From positions 130,021 to 147,520 of the forward strand of contig KV908364.1 of the NCBI GenBank assembly GCA_002005505.1: a DNA stretch of 17,500 nt, given 5' to 3'. The notes beneath the pieces were generated by a model that worked only from the letters and a program-made list of their open reading frames with translations, had not been told where the DNA came from and did not search any database. Origin of the DNA: Botryococcus braunii. Taxonomy: Eukaryota > Chlorophyta > Trebouxiophyceae. Made by a program: the position numbers and the translations under genes. This document shows positions 1 to 9,700 of this stretch, one piece after another (position 1 is the first letter of the stretch; each line of letters opens with the position of its first letter).

Positions 1-388
1 CGAGCTTCATTGATCAGGAGCTGCATGCGCTGTACGAAGCCGGTTGCGTTCGGGACCCGTGGGTTGGGGAGGAGCGTGACTGGTAGGTATAGATGATGCC
101 CGCAGCTGGGCATGAATGGTGTAATTCCTGTGCTCTCGTGGTCCGCATTGTTGATAGCAAACTCAGCGCAGGACAAGCAGCTATCCCAGTCGGTTTGGCT
201 GGAGGACACGTACATGCGCAGCATGTCTTCCAGTACCCGGTTGGTCCTTTCTGTCTGGCCATCCGTTTGAGGGTGGTAACCAGTGGACATGCCTTTTTTG
301 GTACCGAGTATCTCGCACAAAGCCTTGATGAAGTGACTTGTGAAGAGTGGATCTCTATCAGACACTATCAACTCGGGACCCCAAGCAA
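1..388 (-). pseudogene. Ty3/gypsy-type retrotransposon integrase core fragment
   Basis: Reading the minus strand from about 388 to 1 gives an open frame with the typical integrase core of Ty3/gypsy elements: 'PELIVSDRDPLF' (with a catalytic Asp), then 'GYHPQTDGQTERTNRVLED' (with the catalytic Glu region), then the downstream stretch with 'FAINN' and 'STGITPF'. Integrase inserts the cDNA copy into the genome. Only the second half of the catalytic core is present. The N-terminal zinc finger and the first catalytic Asp are missing because recognisable homology stops at about 388. The frame runs out of the window at position 1, so the C-terminal part may lie beyond. About 50 nt upstream on the same strand is a primer binding site, which should be several kilobases away in an intact element, so this copy is internally deleted. 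The family assignment is firm; the exact break point is approximate. Confidence 0.88.
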
Positions 389-435
389 CATACGTACCTT
401 TACTCCACCGTCGCTGGCGACGTGGTTGGCACCTC

Positions 436-447
436 TCGCCGATACCA
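436..447 (-). other. Primer binding site of the left-edge retroelement
   Basis: The minus strand reads TGGTATCGGCGA here. The first seven bases match the start of the common plant initiator-Met primer site (TGGTATC); the rest does not. The same 12 bases, plus the C before them, occur at 17261-17273 on the plus strand just downstream of a better supported LTR. That recurrence is the main argument that this is a real primer site. Confidence 0.5.
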
Positions 448-454
448 GACTCAA

Positions 455-646
455 TGCAATGATCCCAGATAATTCACAAATACTCGGGCAAGATTCAAGA
501 TTTAAGCGCAAAGGCTCGTAAGAGAATGACCTCACACAGGTGCACACCGTGCTGTATGCACCCTCGAAGGGTGGTGAACCCTCACGTGGCCAATGACCAC
601 GTGTTACCCGTACCCTATGGGTGGACGTATCAGGAAGTACGTTACA
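455..646 (-). repeat. Candidate 5' LTR of the left-edge retroelement
   Basis: On the minus strand this 192-bp segment begins TGTAAC and ends TTGCA, seven bases before the primer-binding-site-like sequence. Both the TG...CA ends and the spacing fit an LTR, and the length is close to that of the two other LTRs in the window (199 and 205 bp). Its sequence is not visibly similar to those, so it would be a different family or badly decayed. No second copy is in the window, and the outer end is placed only by the TG rule. Confidence 0.4.
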
Positions 647-1097
647 GGTGGGCCCTCGGGCATCCCTTAATCATTTGGGAAAGGCTCTATGTGTGCAAAA
701 ACAGTCACTGAAGAGGGGTTCTCCAAAAGGTATGACTCCCGAAGACAAATGGAAGGGGGCTGGGCCAGAACGCCTGGTGGATTGGGTGAATGTGACCCAG
801 CAGTGACTATGGCATCCATCCAGGAGGACGGTTGATGCTTGCTTGAACCGGTAAAAATGATTTATGTTTGATGCTTTTTGTAATGTCACGGACTTGTGTG
901 TGTAATCTAGACTTGGAGATGGATTTGGACGGAGACTTGCTTGCTTGATTGTCCGCCTTCTTGTTTGTATGGTGGGGACCCCTAATTGACGGTAGATAGG
1001 CTGGGGTCTGACAAGAGTGGCGGATGCCCTAGATGGGGTAGGGCCCATCTGTTTCATCCGTGTCTCTTGCTGCTCGGTGACCAAGGACGCTCACAAT
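647..1097. other. Non-coding, probably 3' internal region of a plus-strand LTR element
   Basis: No convincing coding sequence is seen here. Because the segment ends in a polypurine tract followed by a plus-strand LTR, at least its right part should be the 3' internal region of that element. No gag or pol motif can be read in it. Confidence 0.3.
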
Positions 1098-1108
1098 AAG
1101 AGGGGGAA
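1098..1108 (+). other. Polypurine tract before LTR
   Basis: AAGAGGGGGAA is an uninterrupted purine run ending two bases before the TG start of the LTR at 1111. This is the position and composition of the plus-strand priming site of LTR retrotransposons. It marks the following LTR as a 3' LTR. Confidence 0.5.
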
Positions 1109-1110
1109 CA

Positions 1111-1309
1111 TGTGTGGTGTTTTGGTCCCTATCGACAATGTAGTGCGTGTACACACTGTAGATGTCTCGTATCTGCCCCTGGTGTCGCGAGCAAAGAAAA
1201 GTGAAAAAGACGCACGAAGAATTGGCCATGAGGTGGTTGCCGTCTCTTTGCAATTTAATCTTAGTTCTATTTTTCAGGTCCGTGTCCTTGTGCGATCTCA
1301 CACCAACCA
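1111..1309 (+). mobile_element. 3' LTR remnant, same family as LTR at 17053
   Basis: This 199-bp segment starts TGTGTGG and ends CCA. It aligns end to end with 17053-17257, sharing blocks such as GTGTTTTGGTCCCTA, TGTCGCGAGCA and CATGAGGTGG in the same order. The two copies are clearly diverged. Unlike the copy at 17053 it has no primer binding site or gag after it, but it has a polypurine tract before it, so it looks like the 3' end of a separate plus-strand copy. The five bases on either side (GAACA and GTCAT) do not match, so there is no target-site duplication of a simple solo LTR. Confidence 0.65.
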
Positions 1310-2060
1310 GTCATAAAGACATGGTTGGGAGGGGGAAGAGATAAATGTCACAGTGCCAAGGTTTTACCCCAGGCCCTGCAAGGACAAGCGGTTATACCAC
1401 CCATGAATCCGTAGAGACCCAGAGACAGAGCAAGCTTATATGGGACATACATCACAGGAAGGTCACCCCTATACCATAGGGAGAAGCATCCAAGTTGAAG
1501 GTCGTTTCCACTCGAGTAATTTGATAGGTCACCGTTTGAGAGTAAAAGGATACGAATGTGGGCAGAAACATGATAGCGTTGGCCTGCATATAGAATGAGA
1601 GGACGGACAGTTCTGAACCGTTTGCAAAATCCACCAACCTAGTACATCATCCCTTTCCTTCTTGTGCGCATGACGCAAAGCCGTATGAAGGACGGCATTA
1701 TCTTCCCCACACCTAGGTACCTTCGGGAGGACAACCCTGCTGGGCGTGTCCGTGAACATTGACAAAAAAATTGGCGCATTGATATTGAAGAGAAGCTTGC
1801 CGTAGGACCTCGCCATTACTCAGCGCAATATTCCTAATTTTAATAGGGTGTGATACATCATCAGCCGTAGGAATCTTTTCTAGGAGTAGCATCAGTTGAG
1901 GAACCCGACGGAGTGGCAAGTGCAATGGCACTCTCCACGACTTCGGAATAACTTTTGTGACCATACCCTTGCAAAATCTCTTGAAGGCATTTCTGAAACG
2001 ACTTTTTTGCCACGCTTGTGGTTGCATGGGTTGTTTGGGATTTGCATGCCTTGCATTTTT
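1310..2060. other. Stretch without recognisable gene
   Basis: Frames here are short or cross the neighbouring microsatellite. I see no conserved domain, tRNA or clear repeat. Confidence 0.4.
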
Positions 2061-2084
2061 ATGCCTTTCACGCTTTTAGGACTC

Positions 2085-2250
2085 TGCGTTGCACTTTGTG
2101 GCACCAGGAGATCCTTTGGTGGTTCCTTGTTATACAATGTGGTTCCATCTGGTGCTTTGGGCCACTTCGCGGCTTCTTTGCGGTGTTTTGTCGTGCTTCG
2201 TAGTTCCTTTTGTGGTGCCTTGTGGTTGTTTGGCCAGGTAGTCTTTTGTG
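2085..2250 (+). repeat. Degenerate G/T-rich repeat next to the microsatellite
   Basis: The plus strand repeats loose variants of TTTGTGGTTCC at irregular intervals of roughly 15-25 bp (for example CTTTGTGGCACC, CTTTGGTGGTTCC, AATGTGGTTCC, TTTTGTGGTGCC, TTTTGTGGTCC). It has few A bases and runs directly into the CA/CT tract. No protein family is recognised in the frames through it. Confidence 0.4.
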
Positions 2251-2267
2251 GTCCTCCCCCCTCTCTG

Positions 2268-2268
<1 letters not shown>

Positions 2269-2321
<53 letters not shown>

Positions 2322-2326
2322 ACACA

Positions 2327-2327
<1 letters not shown>
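2269..2327 (+). repeat. (CA)n microsatellite
   Basis: Perfect CA dinucleotides run from 2269 to about 2313, followed by interrupted copies (CGCACACAGACACAC). Confidence 0.97.
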
Positions 2328-2507
<180 letters not shown>

Positions 2508-2747
2508 AAATCCCTCCCTCCCTCCCCGCCTCTCTCCCCCCTCTTCTCCCAACCTCCCAGTTCCCCCCTCCCCACCCCCCCCTCTCTCTTCCTCCCCTTC
2601 TCTACTTCTCTTCTCTCCCTCTCCCCCCTCTCTCTTCCCCACCCTCACTCCCTCCCTCCCTCCCCATCCCCACCCTTCCCTCTCTTTATTTCCTCCCCCC
2701 TTCTCCCTCTCCCTCCACTTCCCCCCTGTCCTCTCTCGCTCTCCCTT
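2508..2747 (+). repeat. Polypyrimidine low-complexity tract
   Basis: Almost only C and T on the plus strand, made of CCCT, CTCC and TTCC patches with scattered purines. With the CT repeat it forms a pyrimidine strand of more than 400 bp. It looks like a decayed extension of the microsatellite. Confidence 0.9.
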
Positions 2748-2873
2748 GAGCGATCTCCGTTCCTCTCCATGTCCCACTCTCTCCTCCTCTGTATACAGCT
2801 TTCGTGTTCCCGCATGATCTTTCATTGATATCCCCTCATTCTTGTTCCTTTCATGTTTATGTCCTCTTACATA

Positions 2874-2886
2874 CCCCCCCCCCCCC
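2874..2886 (+). repeat. Poly-C run (13)
   Basis: Thirteen consecutive C. One of several C or G homopolymers in the window (also 3397-3409, 4039-4053, 4158-4170, 7120-7130, 11701-11713 and 14804-14818). Confidence 0.95.
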
Positions 2887-2889
2887 GGT

Positions 2890-3365
2890 TGGGGTTTTGT
2901 CAATCGCCGTTTCAGCATGTGTTATCACCATGTGTGCCTATGGCCCGTGCCTCCCATGTGCAGCATGAGGTTTTTTGGTTCGAAATTAGGATATGCTTCA
3001 CTTTTCAGCTAAACAACATAAGGATTGGACCAGAACAGACAAGTTGCGGCATTGTCACAGCGCCAGACTGATTTCAGTAAAGTTGCGGGTATGCATGTTA
3101 AGGGACAAAGGGGTTAAGGAAGGAGGGGCAAGTCTGGATAGACCTCGTAGATAGAGACCAATTCCCCTACTTGTTTGCCTCCTTGCAGTGCAGATCAGCA
3201 ACGGCGGTAGTAAAAGTGGGTTTTAATTTACGCACTTTCTTTTACGACAGGGATGTTACAAGGACATCCTCGGGAAGCCCCCAGGGAGAAGGGGCAAATC
3301 CTCCTACGTAGCAGCACATTTGACTGCACTCCGAATAAACTTTCGGAACACAATTCTGTCATGTG
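2890..3365. other. Stretch without recognisable gene
   Basis: No domain, RNA gene or clear repeat seen between the poly-C run and the purine tract. Confidence 0.4.
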
Positions 3366-3368
3366 TAC

Positions 3369-3411
3369 GAGGGGAGGGAGAGGAGAAAGAGAGAGAGGGG
3401 GGGGGGGGGAG
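3369..3411 (+). repeat. Polypurine/poly-G tract
   Basis: A 43-bp purine-only segment of GGGAG, GAGA and 13 consecutive G (3397-3409). It is the opposite polarity of the pyrimidine tract about 600 bp earlier. Confidence 0.9.
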
Positions 3412-3947
3412 TGAAACACAATTGTGAGACAACTGTAATAGAAGCACAACAGAGGACACATGTCAGTCAAGGCTCAAGTGCAACGCTTCCTGTTCACTTA
3501 ACGCATGTGGATCAGCGTTTAGGTGCAACAATGCTCAGTTGATTATAACGAGCAGTTGGATTAAAAGGCCCCAGCCCTGACTGCAGTCCTCGAAAAGGAA
3601 GAACGACCAAGAGGTTGCAAGATCACCTACACAGGTTGACAGTGCAATAAGAGCCGGTCTGCTCAATCTAAACTCTACAAAGTAAGAGCACTGCATGTGA
3701 GAAATTCTGGAGGATAAGGGCTGTAAGAGAATCCGTTGAAAGACTGAAGATCCCTCAACTGCCTTCTCATTCATTGTCCGCCCAACTCCCGTCCAGGACA
3801 CTTCGTTCCTCAGTCATACTTGCCGAGCCTAGGAAAGGACTGGGCCCGGCCCTGCTGTCTCTGGTATGCAATAGCTGCAGGTAGGCATAATCGCCCCAGA
3901 TATCCGCCGATATTGGGCAATTGTGACACTGGCGTCCCTGCTGGAAT
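3412..3947. other. Stretch without recognisable gene
   Basis: Nothing beyond short random frames is seen. Confidence 0.4.
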
Positions 3948-3995
3948 ATATGGTTATAATTACTCCCTCCTACATGGGTATAATTACTCTTTGCA
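3948..3995 (+). repeat. Two 24-bp tandem units
   Basis: Two adjacent 24-bp units share TATAATTACTC (3948-3971 and 3972-3995) with several substitutions. A small local duplication. Confidence 0.6.
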
Positions 3996-4027
3996 GCACA
4001 TTTCCCAAAAAGCTCGCTGTGTCTCTC

Positions 4028-4190
4028 ACACACACCCTCCCCCCCCCCCCCCCGCCGGCTCACACATCCACACCCACACACCCGGTCCCTCTGACACCTC
4101 CTACACGAACGAACACACACACGCGTGCGCACAAACACAAACCCAAACACACGCACACCCCCCCCCCCCCAAAAAAAACAAACACATGCC
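4028..4190 (+). repeat. CA- and C-rich low-complexity region
   Basis: CACA-type repeats are broken by a 15-base C run (4039-4053) and a 13-base C run (4158-4170) that is followed by eight A. The frames through it are proline/threonine/histidine-rich and not genes. Confidence 0.9.
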
Positions 4191-6298
4191 AGACACAGTG
4201 ATAGCACACATGCAAATTTGCATCTCTGACGGGGGGGATGGCGGAAAGCTACTTCCCTCCAAATTTTCAATCACCGAGATGCAGAGAGACATGTCACCCA
4301 GATGGATCTATTGATAAAAAGCTACATGACTGGGAGACATTGGACGTACTGGACGCAAAAGTGCTGGATCCTTTAAAAACATACAGCAGACCCTGCCTGA
4401 TAGCTGCAGGATCACTCCACATCACCATCTGGGAGCAGCAGCACATCATCATCTTGACCCAAGCCTTCAGGGCAATTTGTCACACTCGTGGTTGACTTAC
4501 AAATCAAATAAAGAAATCATAATGCCACAGCTAGGTCACAGTAGCGGCTGAAGTCGAAGCAACAGCGACCATCCTAACCCTATTCACACTTATTACTGGT
4601 TACCAAGGTGGAGCCAACCATCCTACTGTCTTAGTATCCACAAGCACTCGCACATAATTCAACAACATACACCTTCACTGATCTTCAATAGCAAGGCCAT
4701 TGCTTGGAACCTCATATAGACTTGCAATGCAACTTCAGAGGCCAAAATGCAGGCCACAAGGACAGGCTCCACAATGCCCTCGCTTTCCAAGTTCACCATG
4801 CAAGGGGCCACCGCATCAGGTTCTTGACATGGGTAGCTGCTTAACCGCATGCACAGGCTTGCACAGACCTGCCATAACATACTTCCAAACAATAGATGCT
4901 GTACATCTCTGAGCAACCAAATTTATGAAAGAATCATCTCATCATAATGAATCAAGGCTAAAACTACATTGTAAACACATTGCCCCTCAACACTCACACA
5001 AACACGCATAAACACAGCCTCCACAATGCACAGCGAACTCGACTCACATGTATGTATGCATGCCGCAGCCAGGACACCACATGTTTTGCATTGATACCTC
5101 TGCTTGCACGAAACACTCTAGTACAAAACACTTGCCACAAGAATTCGTAACGCACTGAGGCCTAAGTGCTCTCAGCCAACCTGGAGGAACAAACCCATCT
5201 TAATCCTAAAGATTACACCGGTGTGTCGAGAACAGCACACTTATTATTGTGACACCCACTTCATCTGTCTCCAGATATTTTGTGCTACACCAAACTCACA
5301 CCGCAACCATATGTGCATTGATTTGAGCAAGCAGCCTTGCAATACATGTCCTCGCGCTCATGATCCATCAATGGGTCCAGTGGGGCAACCCATGAAGCTG
5401 CACAATCCCAAGTTCCCACTTCTACACTTCTTTGAGCAGGCTCTAAGTAGGCTTCAAAACAATGAAACATCTCCTTTCTCTCTTTCTCATGGGCACGTCT
5501 TAAGGTCCTGCACTGGGTCTTGTACGAACACACTGATGAAACACACACGTGGAAAGTGGCTAGGGACAGAGACCTAGGCCCATAACAATACTGCCAGCAG
5601 AAACCATTTAATGATACCATCACCACCCAGAATATTATCTACTGCAATAACCCAGTATCAGGGTAACACAAAAGAGTGTAGTGGCCAAGAAGCAAACTTT
5701 AAAGGAATTACATGTCTTGGAGATGGCAGCAGCTACCTCCTGATCTTTCACCATGCACTCTTCTGTTCCTCAATGTTCAGGTACAATGAGGAGAAATTCA
5801 ATTACACCCTCCCATAAACCGGCATGCTAATTGCGATACTGAGGGCCACGACTTCCTAGCAGTAATGTCCCAAAGACTAGCTGCGAATCCATAAATGGAA
5901 CCAACTAGCAAAAGCTCCAAAAAAGACTCCCTGCCCCACTGTCATCTGTGTAAACAGAGGCAAGGCCCATTCGTGCATTCCACGTACTATCAAGGCACCA
6001 TTCTTGTAGTGCAAGTGGATCAAGCATACCCAGTCGGCTGCGTTGATGCTTCTGGATGTAATGCCCTACGAGGGAGCTCAGCAGGCATGAGTTGCCTAGG
6101 GAGTTGAGGTTACCACCCGAGGTACAAGCAAATGAACTCAGGGTATCCATCAGCCTTTGTCCCACATTTTAACATGCAGAATATTCTATCTTGACAGGTT
6201 CCGCACGAGGAACTACATTGAAGTGCCAAGCTATTCATACAAAGCACAGCGACCTCGATGATACACAGCAACCTCCACAACCGCAGACTAAGCTCCAC
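4191..6298. other. Stretch without convincing gene; 3' flank of the UBP1-like gene on its right
   Basis: Several short minus-strand frames exist (for example 4659-4916 and 5285-5626) but none shows a known domain or believable exon borders. The right-hand part should contain the 3' UTR of the minus-strand gene. I found no AATAAA on the minus strand between about 5600 and 6331, so the polyadenylation site cannot be placed. Confidence 0.35.
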
Positions 6299-6323
6299 CT
6301 GTAAAGCACGTGAATTTCTTACC
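6299..6323 (-). other. Intron-like GT...AG segment just after the stop codon
   Basis: Nine bases after the TAG stop the minus strand reads CCAG|GTAAGA, a strong donor. A good acceptor, CTTTACAG|G, follows only 24 nt after the donor begins. A 24-nt intron is shorter than splicing normally allows, so either the donor joins a farther acceptor in the 3' UTR or neither site is used. Confidence 0.25.
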
Positions 6324-6331
6324 TGGCATTC

Positions 6332-6712
6332 CTACTGCGGACCATGTTGATTTGGGGGATAATATATGGGACCATAGGTATACCCCATGCCATCTAGTGT
6401 AAGATTGTTAGGTCCCTGCTGTTGCAACTGCTGTTGCTGCTGTTGTTGCGACAACACCAGGCTGGACCCGGGTGGTGGAAGTGCACCTGGTTGCATCATG
6501 TTGCGGGGAAGATACTGAGGTTGCGGGAATTGACCAGGGAAATACTGGTTTCCATACATTGGATTAGCCATATTTGGCATATTCAACATGTGCTGCTGCT
6601 GTATGGTTTGTTGGAGTTGGGTTGAACCCCGATTTTGTTGATGTCGGCCCCAAGAAACTTTCAAACTCTTGCCTCTCAGCTCAAATTGGTTCATCTCACA
6701 TATGGCTGTCAC
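6332..6712 (-). CDS. UBP1: UBP1-like exon 5: end of RRM3 and Gln-rich tail
   Basis: Acceptor GTGCAG|GTGACAG. 'VTAICEMNQFELRGKSLKVS' and 'WGR' finish RRM3. The remaining ~100 residues are low-complexity Gln/Pro/Met/Asn/Tyr, of the kind that drives granule assembly in this family. The stop TAG is at 6334-6332. Confidence 0.88.
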   Translation of the reverse strand: MTAICEMNQFELRGKSLKVSWGRHQQNRGSTQLQQTIQQQHMLNMPNMANPMYGNQYFPGQFPQPQYLPRNMMQPGALPPPGSSLVLSQQQQQQQLQQQGPNNLTLDGMGYTYGPIYYPPNQHGPQ

Positions 6713-9700
6713 CTGCACACAAACTCAAGACCTTTTAGTCCTGGCATGGACCAAGCGGCATGAAATAGGAATTGGGTGCTGACTCGTCCCTCCCATGCTC
6801 ACTCTTGACAGGCTTGACCCTCACCCATAGGTTGGAAGCTTGCTGAACTTTTCTGGTAAATCCCACAAACTTCTGAACACAAAGATTCCTTTATGCACAT
6901 AAGAATCACAGATTGCAACCCATAGGGCACATGTGCTGAAGCGAAGCCTAATTTTGCTCCAGATGACCAGCGTGCAAAACCAGATGTACCAGAGGCATTA
7001 TTATGCTCTCACTCCTTGCGCGTAGTTCTGGTGTAATACTCCAACTCATGTTTGGTGTACGTTGCAATCTTTATCTACAAACTTTGAACCAATCTCTGGC
7101 AACAAATAGGACAAATTAAGGGGGGGGGGGACAACATTTTAACACGACTTTAAACTCTTATACAGCATGCAAAGACGGACGAACAGGATTCAGGATGTAG
7201 GTTCTACCAATAATGCCCAAATTTGTTTGTGGGTAACCCCCAAGAGTACAGACATGCATCAGAGTGCTACTATGCAGAATAACAACTTAGAATTGTGGAT
7301 GCCAATTTTCAAGCAGCATGCAGCATGGACTGATAAAATTTATAAGCACACATGCACCACACCTTGCATCAGATGCAGAACATGACAGCGGCAAAAGGTT
7401 GACTGAAATATCACAGCAAAGGGACATAACAAGCTCTCAGTGCAAACAATGCTAATATATGGAACGCCTGGTCAATGTCAAGACTGGAAAGAAAACTTTG
7501 TTTTGACTTCCCATATGACAAAGCAGGACTGCGCCCAGACTACAATGTGTCGTCATCCATAAAAAAAAACATAAAGAAATTGCCCCTAACGTGACCGGCG
7601 ATGTTTACCGCGCTGTCATGGGTCGTGTATTCCACAAAGCCATAGGCTCCCTTCCTGTAAACCTTTGGTTCTGCCCTGAGATTACCAAATCTCTCAAAAG
7701 CATCGCGGAGGTCTTGTTCTGTAACATCAGGCGACAGATTGCCAATGTATACCTGCACATGAGGCAACCTATCAGTGCTGACAAGACACGGCTATCTCAC
7801 ACTCATGCCCTGCAAATTTTCCCTTCACCAAATGTGATTGCCATCAACAACATAAAATGACACGTATTCATATATAGCATGACAATTCTTCCCCGGCGAG
7901 TCAATGCTAGACGAGTCACATGATGTGCAGATATAACTGTCAACAAATTCAACACCACATGTTGCCCACTCAATAACTCTAGACAAATTCCAGGATTCCA
8001 CGGCAGCATGCGGTGCCATTCAGGATAGGCTTCCAATGTGTTCAGAGGTTTTTCCCTGGACCTTCAAACAGTTGGCAATTGCGCACTCCCTTACGATCAA
8101 AACATCGGTTCCAGCTTGTAAGTGTTTTCTTTAAATTCTGGCCAGAAAATTGCATTGCCCTTCTAAGACTGACCAGTAGGTTCACAGACACAATTTGGTT
8201 GCCCTACTGATTAATTCTTGTGTGGCCACTTGTTATATGGTAAAAATCACACCCCTTTTGACAATGGACAAGACCACCACTCACATTGGTGTTCCTCGGA
8301 TCCAATTTGCTAATCGTATCTCGATCCACGGCGGCATCGCTTTCTTTATGCATTGCCCACCCGCAGCGAACACGCCGACTGCCGATGAACTCGCCATTCA
8401 TGGCCTGAATTGCATTGAAAGCTTCCTCCTTGGACCTATGCCCCAAGGCCCTGTCCTGTTTAGGCCTCTTGCCCTGATGACTCCACCCGTCTTGAAACAC
8501 CTAGATCCGTTGCATGGCTACGTTTTGAAGAAGGCCTGGGCTCTGTGACAACAAATCGGTTGCTAGTGCCACAGCCATAACATCAAAATACACCAGGGAC
8601 ATTGTAGAATCCGACCCACTCCGACGTACTCTACCCGGACAGTCAATGATGGCACATAAAATTACAAAGCATACAAACCCAGCCCTTGTTCCCTCACTTA
8701 ACTTCTCATCAGCACATGTGCTTTCCTCCCAAGTTGAAAGATGCCAAGGTCATGGTATCAGAAACTACTTAGCAAAACTTAAGGTAAGTTGATTACCCTG
8801 AGACTTGAAATGTTACACACCCACGCAAATGGCCATCATCTTTCAAAACAGAAACCCTTGTCGTGATGAGCTGGGGGATAGTTTACCGGAAGGTGACAAA
8901 TCCATAGCTTTTTGAGCGGTTTGTGGTTTGGTCCCACATGACTCGGGCTTCAAGGCAGCCCGTACATAAGCCTGAGAAGGCCTCCAGGAGCATCCTGTCA
9001 ATCACCTCTGGGCCCAGATCCCCAACAAAGATTTGATGAACCGGGCCCATTTCTTCAATTCGTTCCCTCTGCATGGCCCAATTGACCCGTATTTCCTGCG
9101 CCAGGGAGGAACCGCACCACCAAGAGCACAAGTCAACTTTATGTACCTTGCAATAAAAATCTGCAAAGAAATTAATCAAGTGAACATCATTTACCTCTGC
9201 AATGTGAACTACTCATATGATCCAGACAGGCACAATATGTCCTAGAGTTTACCTTCTTGCGGTGATGAAAATAGAGTCCAGACAACACAATACCTTTGGA
9301 TCTCCACTTGAACACTTGCCGTTCTAAGGCAAATAGGTATATATACCTCTTGCACTTTTAATACTTGACACCCGCCCATTTACGCCCATAAGCATTCGCC
9401 AGAAGCTGGAAGCATGGAGGGAACAACAATACTCACAGTTTGAACTCGACACAACGGTCACTTTGCATCATAAAGCCTATGAGGATGAGCAGCGTACTTG
9501 GCCGAAAATGGTCCTTCCGTTGAGCGTTACTAAAGCTGCATGGGCGTTCTCTGTGTTGAAGAATCTCACAAACCCATACCCCGAGCTATGCCCAGTGGTC
9601 TTATCCTTTATGATTTTCACATCAGCTACCGGCCCAATCTGGGCAAAGATTTCCTGCAAGATTGCTTCTCCTACGTGACTGTGTAGATTACCAACATACA

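Noticed and set aside
93..521. 142-codon plus-strand frame
   Set aside because: It lies antisense to the integrase fragment and the primer site and has no domain of its own.
1111..1309. Solo LTR produced by recombination between two LTRs
   Set aside because: No matching 5-bp target duplication flanks it, and the polypurine tract in front indicates part of the internal region is still attached.
1630..1672. Similarity of minus-strand peptides 'LRHAHKKERDDV' (about 1640-1675) and 'LRRAHEKERKEM' (about 5470-5510)
   Set aside because: The match is short, both frames lack other protein-like features, and the surrounding DNA does not align; chance is likely.
4659..4916. 85-codon minus-strand frame downstream of the UBP1-like gene
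   Set aside because: Hydrophobic and plausible-looking, but with no family resemblance, no clear exon borders and no support from neighbours.
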